64,000 nt of DNA from Streptomyces sp. ISL-12 (GTDB taxonomy: Bacteria; Actinomycetota; Actinomycetes; Streptomycetales; Streptomycetaceae), in assembly GCF_018614415.1 (NCBI RefSeq), contig NZ_JAGGOO010000033.1, forward strand, positions 1 to 64,000, read 5' to 3'. The notes below the pieces were generated by a model. It ran no database searches and had not been told where the DNA came from. It worked only from the letters and a program-made list of their open reading frames with translations. Made by a program: the position numbers and the translations under genes. This document shows, piece by piece, positions 32,025 to 39,650 of the stretch (position 1 is the stretch's first letter; every line of letters begins with the position of its first letter).

Positions 32025-34265
32025 GTGGCAGCACTCGCACGCTGGTGTGTCCGACGCCGCCTCGTCGCCGTCCTGTTGTGGCTGCTCGCCTTCGCCGGCG
32101 TCGCCGCCGCCGCGGTCGTCACCGGCCCCTCGTACTCCAACGACTACGACGTGCCCGGCACCGAGTCGAGCCGCGCCGCCGGACTCCTCGCCGCCGGCTT
32201 CCCCGGAGTCGGCGGCGACAGCGTCACCGTGGTCTGGCACACCGAGTCCGGCACCGTCCGGTCCGCCGCAGTCGAACAGACCATGACCGGCACGCTCGAC
32301 GACATCGCCGCCCTGCCCGGCGTGGCCGCTGTCACCGGTCCCTACGGGGACCAGGGCACGGGCAGGATCAGCGAGGACGGCCACACGGCCTACGCCACCG
32401 TCGCCTTCGAGGAGCGGGCCGAGGACATCGCCGAGGCCGACGCCCGGGCCGTCGCCGACACCGCCCGGGCCGCCGCGACCGACGGGCTCCAGGTCGAACT
32501 GGGCGGCAGTGCCGTCGCGGTGACCGAGGCGCCCGGCGGACACCTCGCCGAGGCCGTCGGCGTGGCCGTCGCCGCCCTCGTCCTGTTCCTCGCCTTCGGC
32601 TCCCTCGCCGCCGCGCTGCTGCCCATCGCCACCGCGCTGGTCTCCGTCGGCACCGCCTACGCCGGCATCACCCTCCTCGGCCACGTGATGACCGTCGCCG
32701 ACTTCGCGCCGATGCTGGGCCTGCTGATCGGGCTCGGCGTCGGCATCGACTACGCGCTGTTCCTCGTCACCCGGCACCGACGCGGCCTCAAACGCGGCCT
32801 GAGCCCCGCCGAGGCGGCCGTGAACGCGGTACGGACCACCGGCCGCGCGGTCGTCTTCGCGGGCGCCACCGTCTGCATAGCCCTGCTCGGCATGCTGGTC
32901 CTGCGGCTGGGCTTCCTCAACGGGGTCGCCGTCGCCGCAGCGCTGACCGTGGTCCTCACCGTCGCCGCCTCCGTCACCCTCCTGCCCGCCCTGCTCTCCT
33001 TCCTCGGCCCCCGCGCCCTCAGCCGCCGCGAGCGCCGCAGGCTGGCCGAGCACGGCCCCGAACCCGAGCTGCCCACCGGGTTCGCGGCCCGCTGGTCGGC
33101 CTTCGTCGAACGCCACCCCAAGGCCCTCGGCGCCGCCGCCCTCCTCGTGGTCACCGTCCTGGCCCTGCCCACCCTGGGCCTGCGCCTGGGCACCTCCGAC
33201 CAGGGCAACGACCCGAAGGGCACCACCACCCGCGCCGCCTACGACCTGGTCGCCGAAGGGTTCGGCCCCGGCGTCAACGGCCCCCTCACCCTGGTCACCG
33301 AGGTCGGCGGCGCCGAGGACCGGCTCGCCCTGGACAACCTCGACGCCACGCTGCGGGCCACCGACGGCGTCGCCTCGGTGACGCCGGTGACCTTCGACTC
33401 CGGCGGCGACACCGCGTACCTCACCGTCGTCCCCGAGTCGGCCCCGCAGTCGCCGCGCACCAGCGACCTCGTGGACCGGCTGCGCACCGAGGTGCTGCCG
33501 CGCGCCGAGCGGGGCACCGCGCTCGACGTCCACGTCGGCGGGGTGACGGCCGGGTACGACGACTTCGCCGACGTCATCGTCGGCAAACTCCCCGTCTTCG
33601 TCGGCGTCGTCGTGGGCCTGGGCTGTCTGCTGCTCCTGCTGGCCTTCCGGTCGGCCGGCATCCCGCTGAAGGCCGCCGCGATGAACATCGCCGCCGTCGC
33701 CGGGTCCTTCGGCGTCGTCGTGGCCGTCTTCCAGTGGGGCTGGGGCAGCGAGGCGCTGGGCCTGGGGAGCGCCGGCCCGATCGAGCCCTTCCTCCCCGTG
33801 ATCATGGTCTCGGTCCTCTTCGGACTCTCCATGGACTACCAGGTCTTCCTGGTCAGCCGCATGTACGAGGAGTGGCTGGAGACCGGAGACAACCGGCGGG
33901 CGGTACGGGTGGGACTCGCCGAGACCAGCCGGGTGATCAACTCCGCGGCGGTCATCATGATCTCCGTCTTCCTCGCCTTCGTCCTCACCGGCGACCGCGT
34001 CATCGCCATGTTCGGCATCGCGCTCGCCACCGCCGTCGCCCTGGACGCCTTCGTCCTGCGCACCCTGCTGGTGCCCGCCCTGATGCACCTGCTGGGCCGC
34101 GCCAACTGGTGGCTGCCGAAGTGGCTGGCGGCCCGGCTGCCCCGGATCAGCATCGAACCGCCCGAGTGCCGTGCCGCCCATGAGAGGCTCACCGACGTAG
34201 TGAGCGCCATGGAACAGGAAACGCCGAAGGAGCGGGACCGGGATGTACGCGATATCGCTGGGTGA
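32025..34265 (+). CDS. MMPL/RND-family membrane transporter
   Basis: A 746-residue exporter with the two-fold MMPL layout: one helix, a ~140-residue outside domain, five or six helices, then the same again. The proton-relay motifs are GVGIDYALFLVTRHR (first half) and FGLSMDYQVFLVSRMYEEW (second half). GTG 32025 follows GGGAGCAG. In actinobacteria, relatives export lipids, siderophores or drugs; the cargo here is unknown. The 3' end overlaps the acetyltransferase gene by 23 nt, so the two are co-translated. Confidence 0.93.
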   Translation: MAALARWCVRRRLVAVLLWLLAFAGVAAAAVVTGPSYSNDYDVPGTESSRAAGLLAAGFPGVGGDSVTVVWHTESGTVRSAAVEQTMTGTLDDIAALPGVAAVTGPYGDQGTGRISEDGHTAYATVAFEERAEDIAEADARAVADTARAAATDGLQVELGGSAVAVTEAPGGHLAEAVGVAVAALVLFLAFGSLAAALLPIATALVSVGTAYAGITLLGHVMTVADFAPMLGLLIGLGVGIDYALFLVTRHRRGLKRGLSPAEAAVNAVRTTGRAVVFAGATVCIALLGMLVLRLGFLNGVAVAAALTVVLTVAASVTLLPALLSFLGPRALSRRERRRLAEHGPEPELPTGFAARWSAFVERHPKALGAAALLVVTVLALPTLGLRLGTSDQGNDPKGTTTRAAYDLVAEGFGPGVNGPLTLVTEVGGAEDRLALDNLDATLRATDGVASVTPVTFDSGGDTAYLTVVPESAPQSPRTSDLVDRLRTEVLPRAERGTALDVHVGGVTAGYDDFADVIVGKLPVFVGVVVGLGCLLLLLAFRSAGIPLKAAAMNIAAVAGSFGVVVAVFQWGWGSEALGLGSAGPIEPFLPVIMVSVLFGLSMDYQVFLVSRMYEEWLETGDNRRAVRVGLAETSRVINSAAVIMISVFLAFVLTGDRVIAMFGIALATAVALDAFVLRTLLVPALMHLLGRANWWLPKWLAARLPRISIEPPECRAAHERLTDVVSAMEQETPKERDRDVRDIAG

Positions 34266-34818
34266 CGACGGAGCCGAACTGCGTCCGCTGGAGCCCTGGC
34301 ACGCCGAGGAGTTCCTCGCCCACCTCGACCGGGGCCGGGAGTTCATCACCCGGCACATCCCGTTCGGGACACAGGCCACCGACACCGCCTCCGCGCGGGC
34401 GCTGCTCACCGTGTACGCCGAGAAGCGTGCCGCCGACAGCGGCTTCCTGCACGGGCTGTGGCTCGGCGGCGAGCTGGTCGGCGGACTGATGTTCCGGACC
34501 TTCGACGCCGCGACCGGCGCCTGCGAGATCGGCTGCTGGCTGGAACCGGCCGGTACCGGCAAGGGCCTCGTCACCCGCGGCGCCCGCGTCCTGATCGACT
34601 GGGCCTTCGACGAGCGCGGGATGCACCGCGTGGAATGGCGCGCCTCCTCCGCCAACATCCCCAGCGTCAACGGCGCCCGGCGGCTCGGCATGACCCGCGA
34701 GGGCGTGCTCCGGGAGCACCACCCGTACCGTGGGGTGCGGCAGGACTTGGAGATATGGGCCGTGCTCGTGCCTCAGTGGCGTGCGGCACGCGCGCGTACC
34801 TCTCACAACGATCATTAA
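34243..34818 (+). CDS. RimJ/RimL-type GNAT acetyltransferase
   Basis: A 191-residue acetyl-CoA-dependent N-acetyltransferase. LRPLEPWHAEEFLAHLDRG, a central GGLMFRTFDAATGACEIGCWL strand and the acetyl-CoA loop AGTGKGLVTRGARVLIDWAF define the Acetyltransf_3 class. RVEWRASSANIPSVNGARRLGMTREGVLRE is the typical end. It starts inside the 3' end of the MMPL gene (23-nt overlap), so the pair may act together, for example by modifying and exporting a compound. Ribosomal-protein or drug substrates remain possible. Confidence 0.9.
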   Translation: MYAISLGDDGAELRPLEPWHAEEFLAHLDRGREFITRHIPFGTQATDTASARALLTVYAEKRAADSGFLHGLWLGGELVGGLMFRTFDAATGACEIGCWLEPAGTGKGLVTRGARVLIDWAFDERGMHRVEWRASSANIPSVNGARRLGMTREGVLREHHPYRGVRQDLEIWAVLVPQWRAARARTSHNDH

Positions 34819-34853
34819 GGGACCTCTCAGAGAGCGTCCGTACGGTGCGAGAC

Positions 34854-35441
34854 ATGGGAACGAAGACAGTGGACGAGACCGGCGCCGCGACGAAGGCGGA
34901 CGAGGACAGGACGGACGTCACCGACGTCACCGACGCCCCCGAGGCTCAGGAGGAGTCGCAGGTCACGGAGGGTGAGGCGGCGGCCGAGGGCGCCGAGGAC
35001 ACCGAGCCCGAGGCGGTCACGGAGACCGGGACCGCCACCGAGGGACCCTCCGGCGTCGGCCAGGGCGCGGGCGCCGTCGTCTCCGCCGGGCTCGGCATCG
35101 TGTCGCTGACCGGCAGCTGGGTGGGCACCGTGGCCTCCGCCCGCCAGGCGGTCCTGGGGCAGCTGGCGACGACCCAGACCTCGGACGTCCAGACGATGCT
35201 GCAGAAGGGCTACGGCGACGCCTGGCAGGCCACCGCGCTGTGGGGCGGCGTCTTCGCCCTGGTCGCGCTGATCGTCGGCGTCTTCGTCCTGGCCCGCCCC
35301 GCGTTCGGCGCGCCGGGCAGGCCGCAGCCGGCGTGGATCAAGTCGGTCTCCTGGGCGGGCGTCGCCCTGGGCGTGATCGGCCTGCTCCTGGCCGTGCTCA
35401 AGTACACCGACATCCTGCTGGCCGTGCCGTCCGCGAGCTGA
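34854..35441 (+). CDS. Membrane protein with acidic N-terminal tail
   Basis: A 195-residue protein from ATG 34854. Residues 1-65 are very acidic and Thr/Glu-rich (low complexity, probably disordered and cytoplasmic). Three hydrophobic helices follow (GAGAVVSAGLGIVSLTGSWV, LWGGVFALVALIVGVFVLA, VSWAGVALGVIGLLLAVL), with a ~45-residue linker after the first. No domain is recognised. It begins 35 nt after the acetyltransferase and ends before a long hairpin, so it may be the last gene of that operon. Confidence 0.72.
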   Translation: MGTKTVDETGAATKADEDRTDVTDVTDAPEAQEESQVTEGEAAAEGAEDTEPEAVTETGTATEGPSGVGQGAGAVVSAGLGIVSLTGSWVGTVASARQAVLGQLATTQTSDVQTMLQKGYGDAWQATALWGGVFALVALIVGVFVLARPAFGAPGRPQPAWIKSVSWAGVALGVIGLLLAVLKYTDILLAVPSAS

Positions 35442-35459
35442 CGCCCGTACGGACCGGAG

Positions 35460-35510
35460 GGGGCCTCGGGGTACCCGGCGCACAAGGAGCGCCGGACGCC
35501 CCGGGGCCCC
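35460..35510 (+). terminator. Long two-part hairpin terminator
   Basis: GGGGCCTCGGGG (35460-35471) pairs with CCCCGGGGCCCC (35499-35510), with one T-G wobble. An inner stem CCGGCGC (35475-35481)/GCGCCGG (35489-35495) has a 7-nt loop. There is no T tract. Confidence 0.75.
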
Positions 35511-35582
35511 CGCGCGCGTCCGGGGCCGCCTCCCGTACGGCGGGGTGGACGTACGCTGGGGAACACCGGCCGAGGAGGTCAC

Positions 35583-35771
35583 GTGTTCAACGCTTTCGAG
35601 GAACTGTTCGCACCCGGCCGCAAACACACCCGGGACGAGCAGAACAGGCTGGAGCTGACCCGGGAGGACGCCGGCGACGGCGACCCCGGACACGGCCCGA
35701 TAGACCTCACCTCCGGGAAGGTCGTCGTACGGCCCCCGAAGCGGCCGGAGGCCGCATCCGCAGACGAGTGA
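35583..35771 (+). CDS. Small hypothetical protein (DUF6191-like)
   Basis: A 62-residue hydrophilic protein from GTG 35583 directly after GAGGAGGTC. MFNAFEELFAPGRKHTRDEQ, LELTREDAGDGDPGHGPIDL and SGKVVVRPP resemble the actinobacterial DUF6191 family as I remember it. The strong ribosome site, good codon bias and family resemblance support a real gene. Function is unknown. It converges on the sugar dehydrogenase-like gene, leaving 10 nt between stops. Confidence 0.78.
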   Translation: MFNAFEELFAPGRKHTRDEQNRLELTREDAGDGDPGHGPIDLTSGKVVVRPPKRPEAASADE

Positions 35772-35781
35772 CCGGCGCCGT

Positions 35782-36948
35782 CTACCGCACCTCCAGCTCC
35801 AGGATCCGGTCGTCCTCCCGCTCCGGATCGCCCCGCCCGTCCGTGTTGCTGGTCACCAGCCACAGCTTGCCGTCGCCCGCCGCCACGACCGTGCGCAGCC
35901 GGCCGTACTCGCCCCGGAGGAAGGACCGCGGTTCGGCCGCCTCCTCGGTGCCGTCCAGGGGCACGCGCCACAGCCGCTCGCCCCGCAGCCCCGCCATCCA
36001 CACCGACCCCCCGGCGTACGTGATGCCGCTCGGGGACGCCTCGTCGGTGCTCCACTGCGCCACCGGGTCACGGAACGCGTCGTCGTCCGACTCGCCCTCG
36101 GCCTCGGGCCAGCCGTAGTTGCCGCCCGGCGTGATCGCGTTCAGCTCGTCCCAGGTGTCCTGGCCGAACTCCGCGGCGAACAGGCGCCGCCGCGCGTCCC
36201 AGGCCAGCCCCTGGACGTTGCGGTGGCCGTAGGAGTACACGGGGGAGCCGGAGGAGGGGTTGCCCGGCGCCGGCTCGCCCTCGGGGGTCAGGCGCAGGAT
36301 CTTCCCGCCGAGGGACTCCTCGTCCTGGGACAGCCCGGTGTCGCCGCTCTCGCCCGTGCCCACGTACAGCAGCTTGTCCGGGCCGAAGGCGATCCGGCCG
36401 CCGTTGTGGACGAAGCCCTTGGGGATGCCCCTGAACACCGTGTCCGGGGCGCCGAGCTGCTCGCCGGACGGCTTGCCGGTGTCGTAGAGCATCCGCACGA
36501 TCCGGTTGTCCGAGGCGGAGGTGTAATAGGCGTAGACCGTACGGTCGGCGGCGTAGTCGGGGGAGAGCGCGATGCCGAGCAGGCCGCCCTCCCCGGCCGG
36601 TGACACCCCGGGCACCTCGCCCAGTTCCGTCTTCTTCCCGGTCGCGGTGTCGACCCGCGTGATCGTGCCCTCGTCCCGGGAGGAGACGAGCAGGTCGCCG
36701 TCGGGCAGCGGGGCCAGGCCCCAGGGGCTGTCCAGGCCCGTGGCGACCGTACGGGTCACCTCGACCGAGCCTTTGGCGGGCGGCGCCTGTTCCGCGGGCG
36801 TGGACGGCGCGGACGACGCCGTACGGCCGGGGGTGGCGCGCTCGTTCCAGCCGGCCGCGCCCTCACCGTCCCCGTCGCCGGAGGAGCAGCCGGCCGCCAG
36901 CAGCAGCACGGCGGTGGTCAGCGCGGCCGGTACGGCTCGACGTCGCAC
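35782..36948 (-). CDS. PQQ-dependent sugar dehydrogenase-like lipoprotein
   Basis: A six-bladed beta-propeller of the glucose/sorbosone dehydrogenase family, exported as a lipoprotein. GTG 36948 (MRRRAVPAALTTAVLLLAAGC, lipobox LAAGC) is chosen because AAGGGA lies 8 nt upstream; in-frame starts at 36954 and 36981 are alternatives. A ~50-residue linker precedes GLDSPWGLAPLPDGDLLVSSRD, GEGGLLGIALSPDY, HNGGRIAFGPDKLLYVGTGES, YGHRNVQGLAWD and TPGGNYGWP, the family's active-site set. It has 388 residues. Whether PQQ is made here is unknown. Confidence 0.9.
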   Translation of the reverse strand: MRRRAVPAALTTAVLLLAAGCSSGDGDGEGAAGWNERATPGRTASSAPSTPAEQAPPAKGSVEVTRTVATGLDSPWGLAPLPDGDLLVSSRDEGTITRVDTATGKKTELGEVPGVSPAGEGGLLGIALSPDYAADRTVYAYYTSASDNRIVRMLYDTGKPSGEQLGAPDTVFRGIPKGFVHNGGRIAFGPDKLLYVGTGESGDTGLSQDEESLGGKILRLTPEGEPAPGNPSSGSPVYSYGHRNVQGLAWDARRRLFAAEFGQDTWDELNAITPGGNYGWPEAEGESDDDAFRDPVAQWSTDEASPSGITYAGGSVWMAGLRGERLWRVPLDGTEEAAEPRSFLRGEYGRLRTVVAAGDGKLWLVTSNTDGRGDPEREDDRILELEVR

Positions 36949-37044
36949 GATCACGGTCCCTTCGACGCGGTGGGTCCTCACAGTGACGAACCCCGCCCGT
37001 GCCCCACAGGTTCCCGCGCGGACCCTTCCGTACGCCCCGGTCCC

Positions 37045-38043
37045 TCACTCCCAGGAGCCCAGCGCCCTCGGCAGGGCGCTCACCTCCGCCAGGTCCCCGG
37101 GGGACAGCCGCAGCCCGGCCGCGGCGGCGTTCTCGGTCACCCAGCGCTCCTGTTTGGTGCCCGGCACCGGGATCACCTGCCCGCCCTGCGCCAGCACCCA
37201 GGCCAACGCCACCTGCGCGGGTGTCACCCCGTCGCCGTGCCGGGCGGCGACGCGGCGCAGACCGGCCGCGATCGGCTGGTTGGCGGCCATCATCTCCGCG
37301 GTGAAGCGGGGGTGCCGGGCGCGCAGGTCGTCCGCTTCGAAGCCCTCGCCCGGCGTCAGCGTGCCGGTCAGGAAGCCGTTGCCCAGCGGCATCGCGGCCA
37401 GGAACCCCACACCGCGCGTCGCGCACCACGGCAGCAGCGCCTCCAGCGCCTCCGGCGACCACACCGACAGCTCGGCCTCCACCGCGCTCACCGGGAACAC
37501 CTGCTGCACCCGCTCCAGTTGCCGGATCGTTCCGTCGTGCAGTCGCGCCCCGGACCGCCGCGCCGACCGGGCGCCCACCGCGCACAGCCCCAGCGCCCGT
37601 ACCTTCCCGGCCCGGACCAGCTCCGCCATCGCGCCCCAGGTCTCCTCCACCGGGACCTCGGGGTCGGCCCGGTGCAACTGGTAGAGGTCGATCACGTCGG
37701 TCTGGAGGCGGCGCAGGGACGCGTCACAGGCCCGCTTCACGTACCCGGGGCGGCCGTTGGCCACGATGTGCTGCTCGCCGACGAGCAGACCGACCTTGGT
37801 CGACACGAAGGCGTCGGACCGCCGCTCCTTCAACACCCGCCCCAGCAGCAGTTCGTTGGTGAACGGGCCGTACATGTCGGCGGTGTCCAGCAGACAGGAG
37901 CCCAGGTCCAGCGCCCGGTGCACCGCCCTGAGCGACTCGTCGCCGCGCTGCCGGGAGGTGCTGTACGCCCAGCTCATCGGCATGCACCCGAGACCGACGG
38001 CCCCCACCGCGAGTGCCGCCGCGCCGATCGTCCTGCGCTCCAC
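37045..38043 (-). CDS. Aldo/keto reductase
   Basis: A 332-residue NADPH oxidoreductase. GTG 38043 is chosen because GAGGG lies 10 nt upstream; the frame is open to 38145 but that region overlaps the divergent gene. The tetrad is complete: Asp and Tyr in CLLDTADMYG, Lys in FVSTKVG and His in LYQLHRADPE. NADPH contacts are in VIPVPGTKQERWVTEN. The sequence is close to YdjG/AKR11-15-type enzymes. Start codons of this gene and the divergent dehydrogenase are only 76 bp apart. Confidence 0.9.
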   Translation of the reverse strand: MERRTIGAAALAVGAVGLGCMPMSWAYSTSRQRGDESLRAVHRALDLGSCLLDTADMYGPFTNELLLGRVLKERRSDAFVSTKVGLLVGEQHIVANGRPGYVKRACDASLRRLQTDVIDLYQLHRADPEVPVEETWGAMAELVRAGKVRALGLCAVGARSARRSGARLHDGTIRQLERVQQVFPVSAVEAELSVWSPEALEALLPWCATRGVGFLAAMPLGNGFLTGTLTPGEGFEADDLRARHPRFTAEMMAANQPIAAGLRRVAARHGDGVTPAQVALAWVLAQGGQVIPVPGTKQERWVTENAAAAGLRLSPGDLAEVSALPRALGSWE

Positions 38044-38119
38044 GTGGTCGTGACCCTCCCTCTTGTGGCCACCCCAACCTAACCTCTGCCGGTCAAGGCC
38101 CCTGACATAGCCTCCTGGC

Positions 38120-39082
38120 ATGACTGCTGACGTGTGGCTGCCCATACCGCCGGACGAGATCGACGGGCTCCCCGAGGGACCCCGGTACCTGTTCTGGGAC
38201 GGGGGTGACGACGGCGAGCGGGACTTCCCCGGCGACCCCGCGCACTGCGCGTTCTACGTCGTGCCGTACATGAAGCCGCATCCGGTACGGGTCCGGCCGC
38301 TGGAGCACCTGAGCCGCGTCCAGGTCGTCCAGACGCTGACCGCCGGCGTCGACGACGTCATGGGGCGGCTGTCGGTGATCAGGCCCGGCGTCCGGCTCTG
38401 CAACGCCCGCGGCGTGCACGAGGCCAGCACCGCCGAACTGGCCCTCACCCTGACCCTCGCCGCGCTGCGCGGCGTCCCCGACTTCGTCCGGGCCCAGGAC
38501 AAGGGCGAGTGGCGCGGCGGCTTCCGGCCCGCGCTGGCCGACAAGAACGTGCTCATCGTCGGCTACGGCGCGATCGGCGCGGCGATAGAGGACCGGCTCG
38601 TGCCCTTCGAGGTGGCGCGGGTGGCGCGCGTCGCGCGCTCCGCACGCACCACGGCGCGCGGCCCGGTGCACCCACTCGCCGAACTGCCCGCCCTGCTCCC
38701 GGAAGCGGACGTCGTCATCCTCTCCACGCCGCTCACCGAGGACACCCGGCACCTGGTGAACCCCGGGTTCCTGGCCCGGATGAAGGACGGGGCCCTGCTG
38801 GTCAACGTGGCCCGCGGGCCCGTGGTCGACACCGGGGCGCTCCTCGCCGAGCTGGCCACCGGCCGCCTCACCGCCGCCCTCGACGTCACCGACCCCGAGC
38901 CGCTGCCGCCGGGGCACCCGCTGTGGCAGGCGCCGGGCGTGCTGATCAGCCCGCACGTCGGCGGGCCCACGTCCGCCTTCCTGCCGCGCGCGAAGCGTCT
39001 GCTGGCCGATCAGTTGACCCGTTTCGTGAACCGGGAGCCGCTGCGCAACGTGATCCTGACGACGGGAGACCCCGGCGCGTGA
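38120..39082 (+). CDS. D-2-hydroxyacid dehydrogenase
   Basis: A 320-residue NAD(P)-dependent dehydrogenase. The substrate-binding half contains VQTLTAGVDDV and CNARGVHEASTAELALTL; the Rossmann motif is VLIVGYGAIGAAI. The catalytic Arg lies in LLVNVARGPVVDT, Glu in TDPEPLPPGHPLW and His in LISPHVGGPTSAF. The usual ERF/D residue after strand 2 is replaced by ARSARTT, which favours NADPH. ATG 38120 follows TAGCCT by six bases (leaderless). It probably reduces a 2-keto acid of unknown identity. Confidence 0.9.
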   Translation: MTADVWLPIPPDEIDGLPEGPRYLFWDGGDDGERDFPGDPAHCAFYVVPYMKPHPVRVRPLEHLSRVQVVQTLTAGVDDVMGRLSVIRPGVRLCNARGVHEASTAELALTLTLAALRGVPDFVRAQDKGEWRGGFRPALADKNVLIVGYGAIGAAIEDRLVPFEVARVARVARSARTTARGPVHPLAELPALLPEADVVILSTPLTEDTRHLVNPGFLARMKDGALLVNVARGPVVDTGALLAELATGRLTAALDVTDPEPLPPGHPLWQAPGVLISPHVGGPTSAFLPRAKRLLADQLTRFVNREPLRNVILTTGDPGA

Positions 39083-39102
39083 CGCGCGGCGCCGAGTGCC
39101 CC

Positions 39103-39119
39103 CGGCGCGTTTTTCGCGC
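39103..39119 (+). terminator. Hairpin after the D-hydroxyacid dehydrogenase gene
   Basis: GGCGCG (39103-39108), a five-T loop and CGCGCC (39114-39119) lie 20 nt after the stop. The remaining sequence to 39347 has no clear gene; it includes a GTAGAG near 39230 that could belong to a promoter for the next cluster. Confidence 0.5.
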
Positions 39120-39347
39120 CGTGACGGCACGCACGGCGCGCGCGTGGTGACAACGGCGCAATCCGTTTCGGGCACCCTCTGCGTTCTGTCGGGAGCAGTG
39201 GGTACCCGCATATCCGCTGGTCGTCACGGAGCGTAGAGAACCTATGTCCCTGAGTGACGAGACTGGTGTATCGTCCCGACAGGGGTTGCGCCGCGCACCG
39301 TTCGGCGCCGGGGACGGACATGGAGACTGCGAGGGGGGCGACGGGCG

Positions 39348-39650
39348 ATGCACGGCCTATGGACCAACGATCCGACGCGGCGGAGCCGCCGCCGACGGCC
39401 CTGGTGTACGGCGGCCCGCGAACGCGGTCGCCACGGCCACCACGGCGGTCGGCACGGCCATCCCAGCCAGCATCACGACCACAGCCATCACGACCACAGC
39501 CATCACGGCAACAGCCATCACCACGACCACAGCCATCACCACGAGCACGGTGACCATCAGCGCGGGCACGGCGGCCGTAGCGGCCGGGCCGGCTCGGCGC
39601 ACCGGGACCCGGGGGTCCCGGGCGCGGCACGGATCGGGAGGCCCAGGTGA
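39348..39650 (+). CDS. Putative His-rich small protein coupled to the GGDEF gene
   Basis: A 100-residue frame from ATG 39348 after GAGGGGGGCGACGGG. Residues ~26-75 are about half histidine, with Asp, Ser and Gly, as in RHGHHGGRHGHPSQHHDHSH; such tracts bind Ni, Co, Zn or Cu. The frame ends in TGATG, its stop sharing one base with the ATG of the GGDEF protein. Ribosome site and overlap argue for translation. Against it, the other two frames are also open, there is no conserved domain, and the tract comes from a 15-bp DNA repeat. It could instead be a translated leader that only couples expression. Confidence 0.45.
   Translation: MHGLWTNDPTRRSRRRRPWCTAARERGRHGHHGGRHGHPSQHHDHSHHDHSHHGNSHHHDHSHHHEHGDHQRGHGGRSGRAGSAHRDPGVPGAARIGRPR
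39471..39551 (+). repeat. 15/18-bp tandem repeat encoding His-His-Asp-His-Ser units
   Basis: CATCACGACCACAGC occurs at 39471-39485 and 39486-39500, then CATCACGGCAACAGC (39501-39515), CATCACCACGACCACAGC (39516-39533) and CATCACCACGAGCAC (39534-39548). Units differ mainly by whole codons, as expected if selection or slippage acts on the His-rich reading frame. Confidence 0.85.

Noticed and set aside
31188..34691. Reverse-strand open frame of 1167 codons
   Set aside because: It lies antisense to gatB, the MMPL gene and the acetyltransferase, has no start context or domain, and arises from the lack of stops in high-GC sequence.
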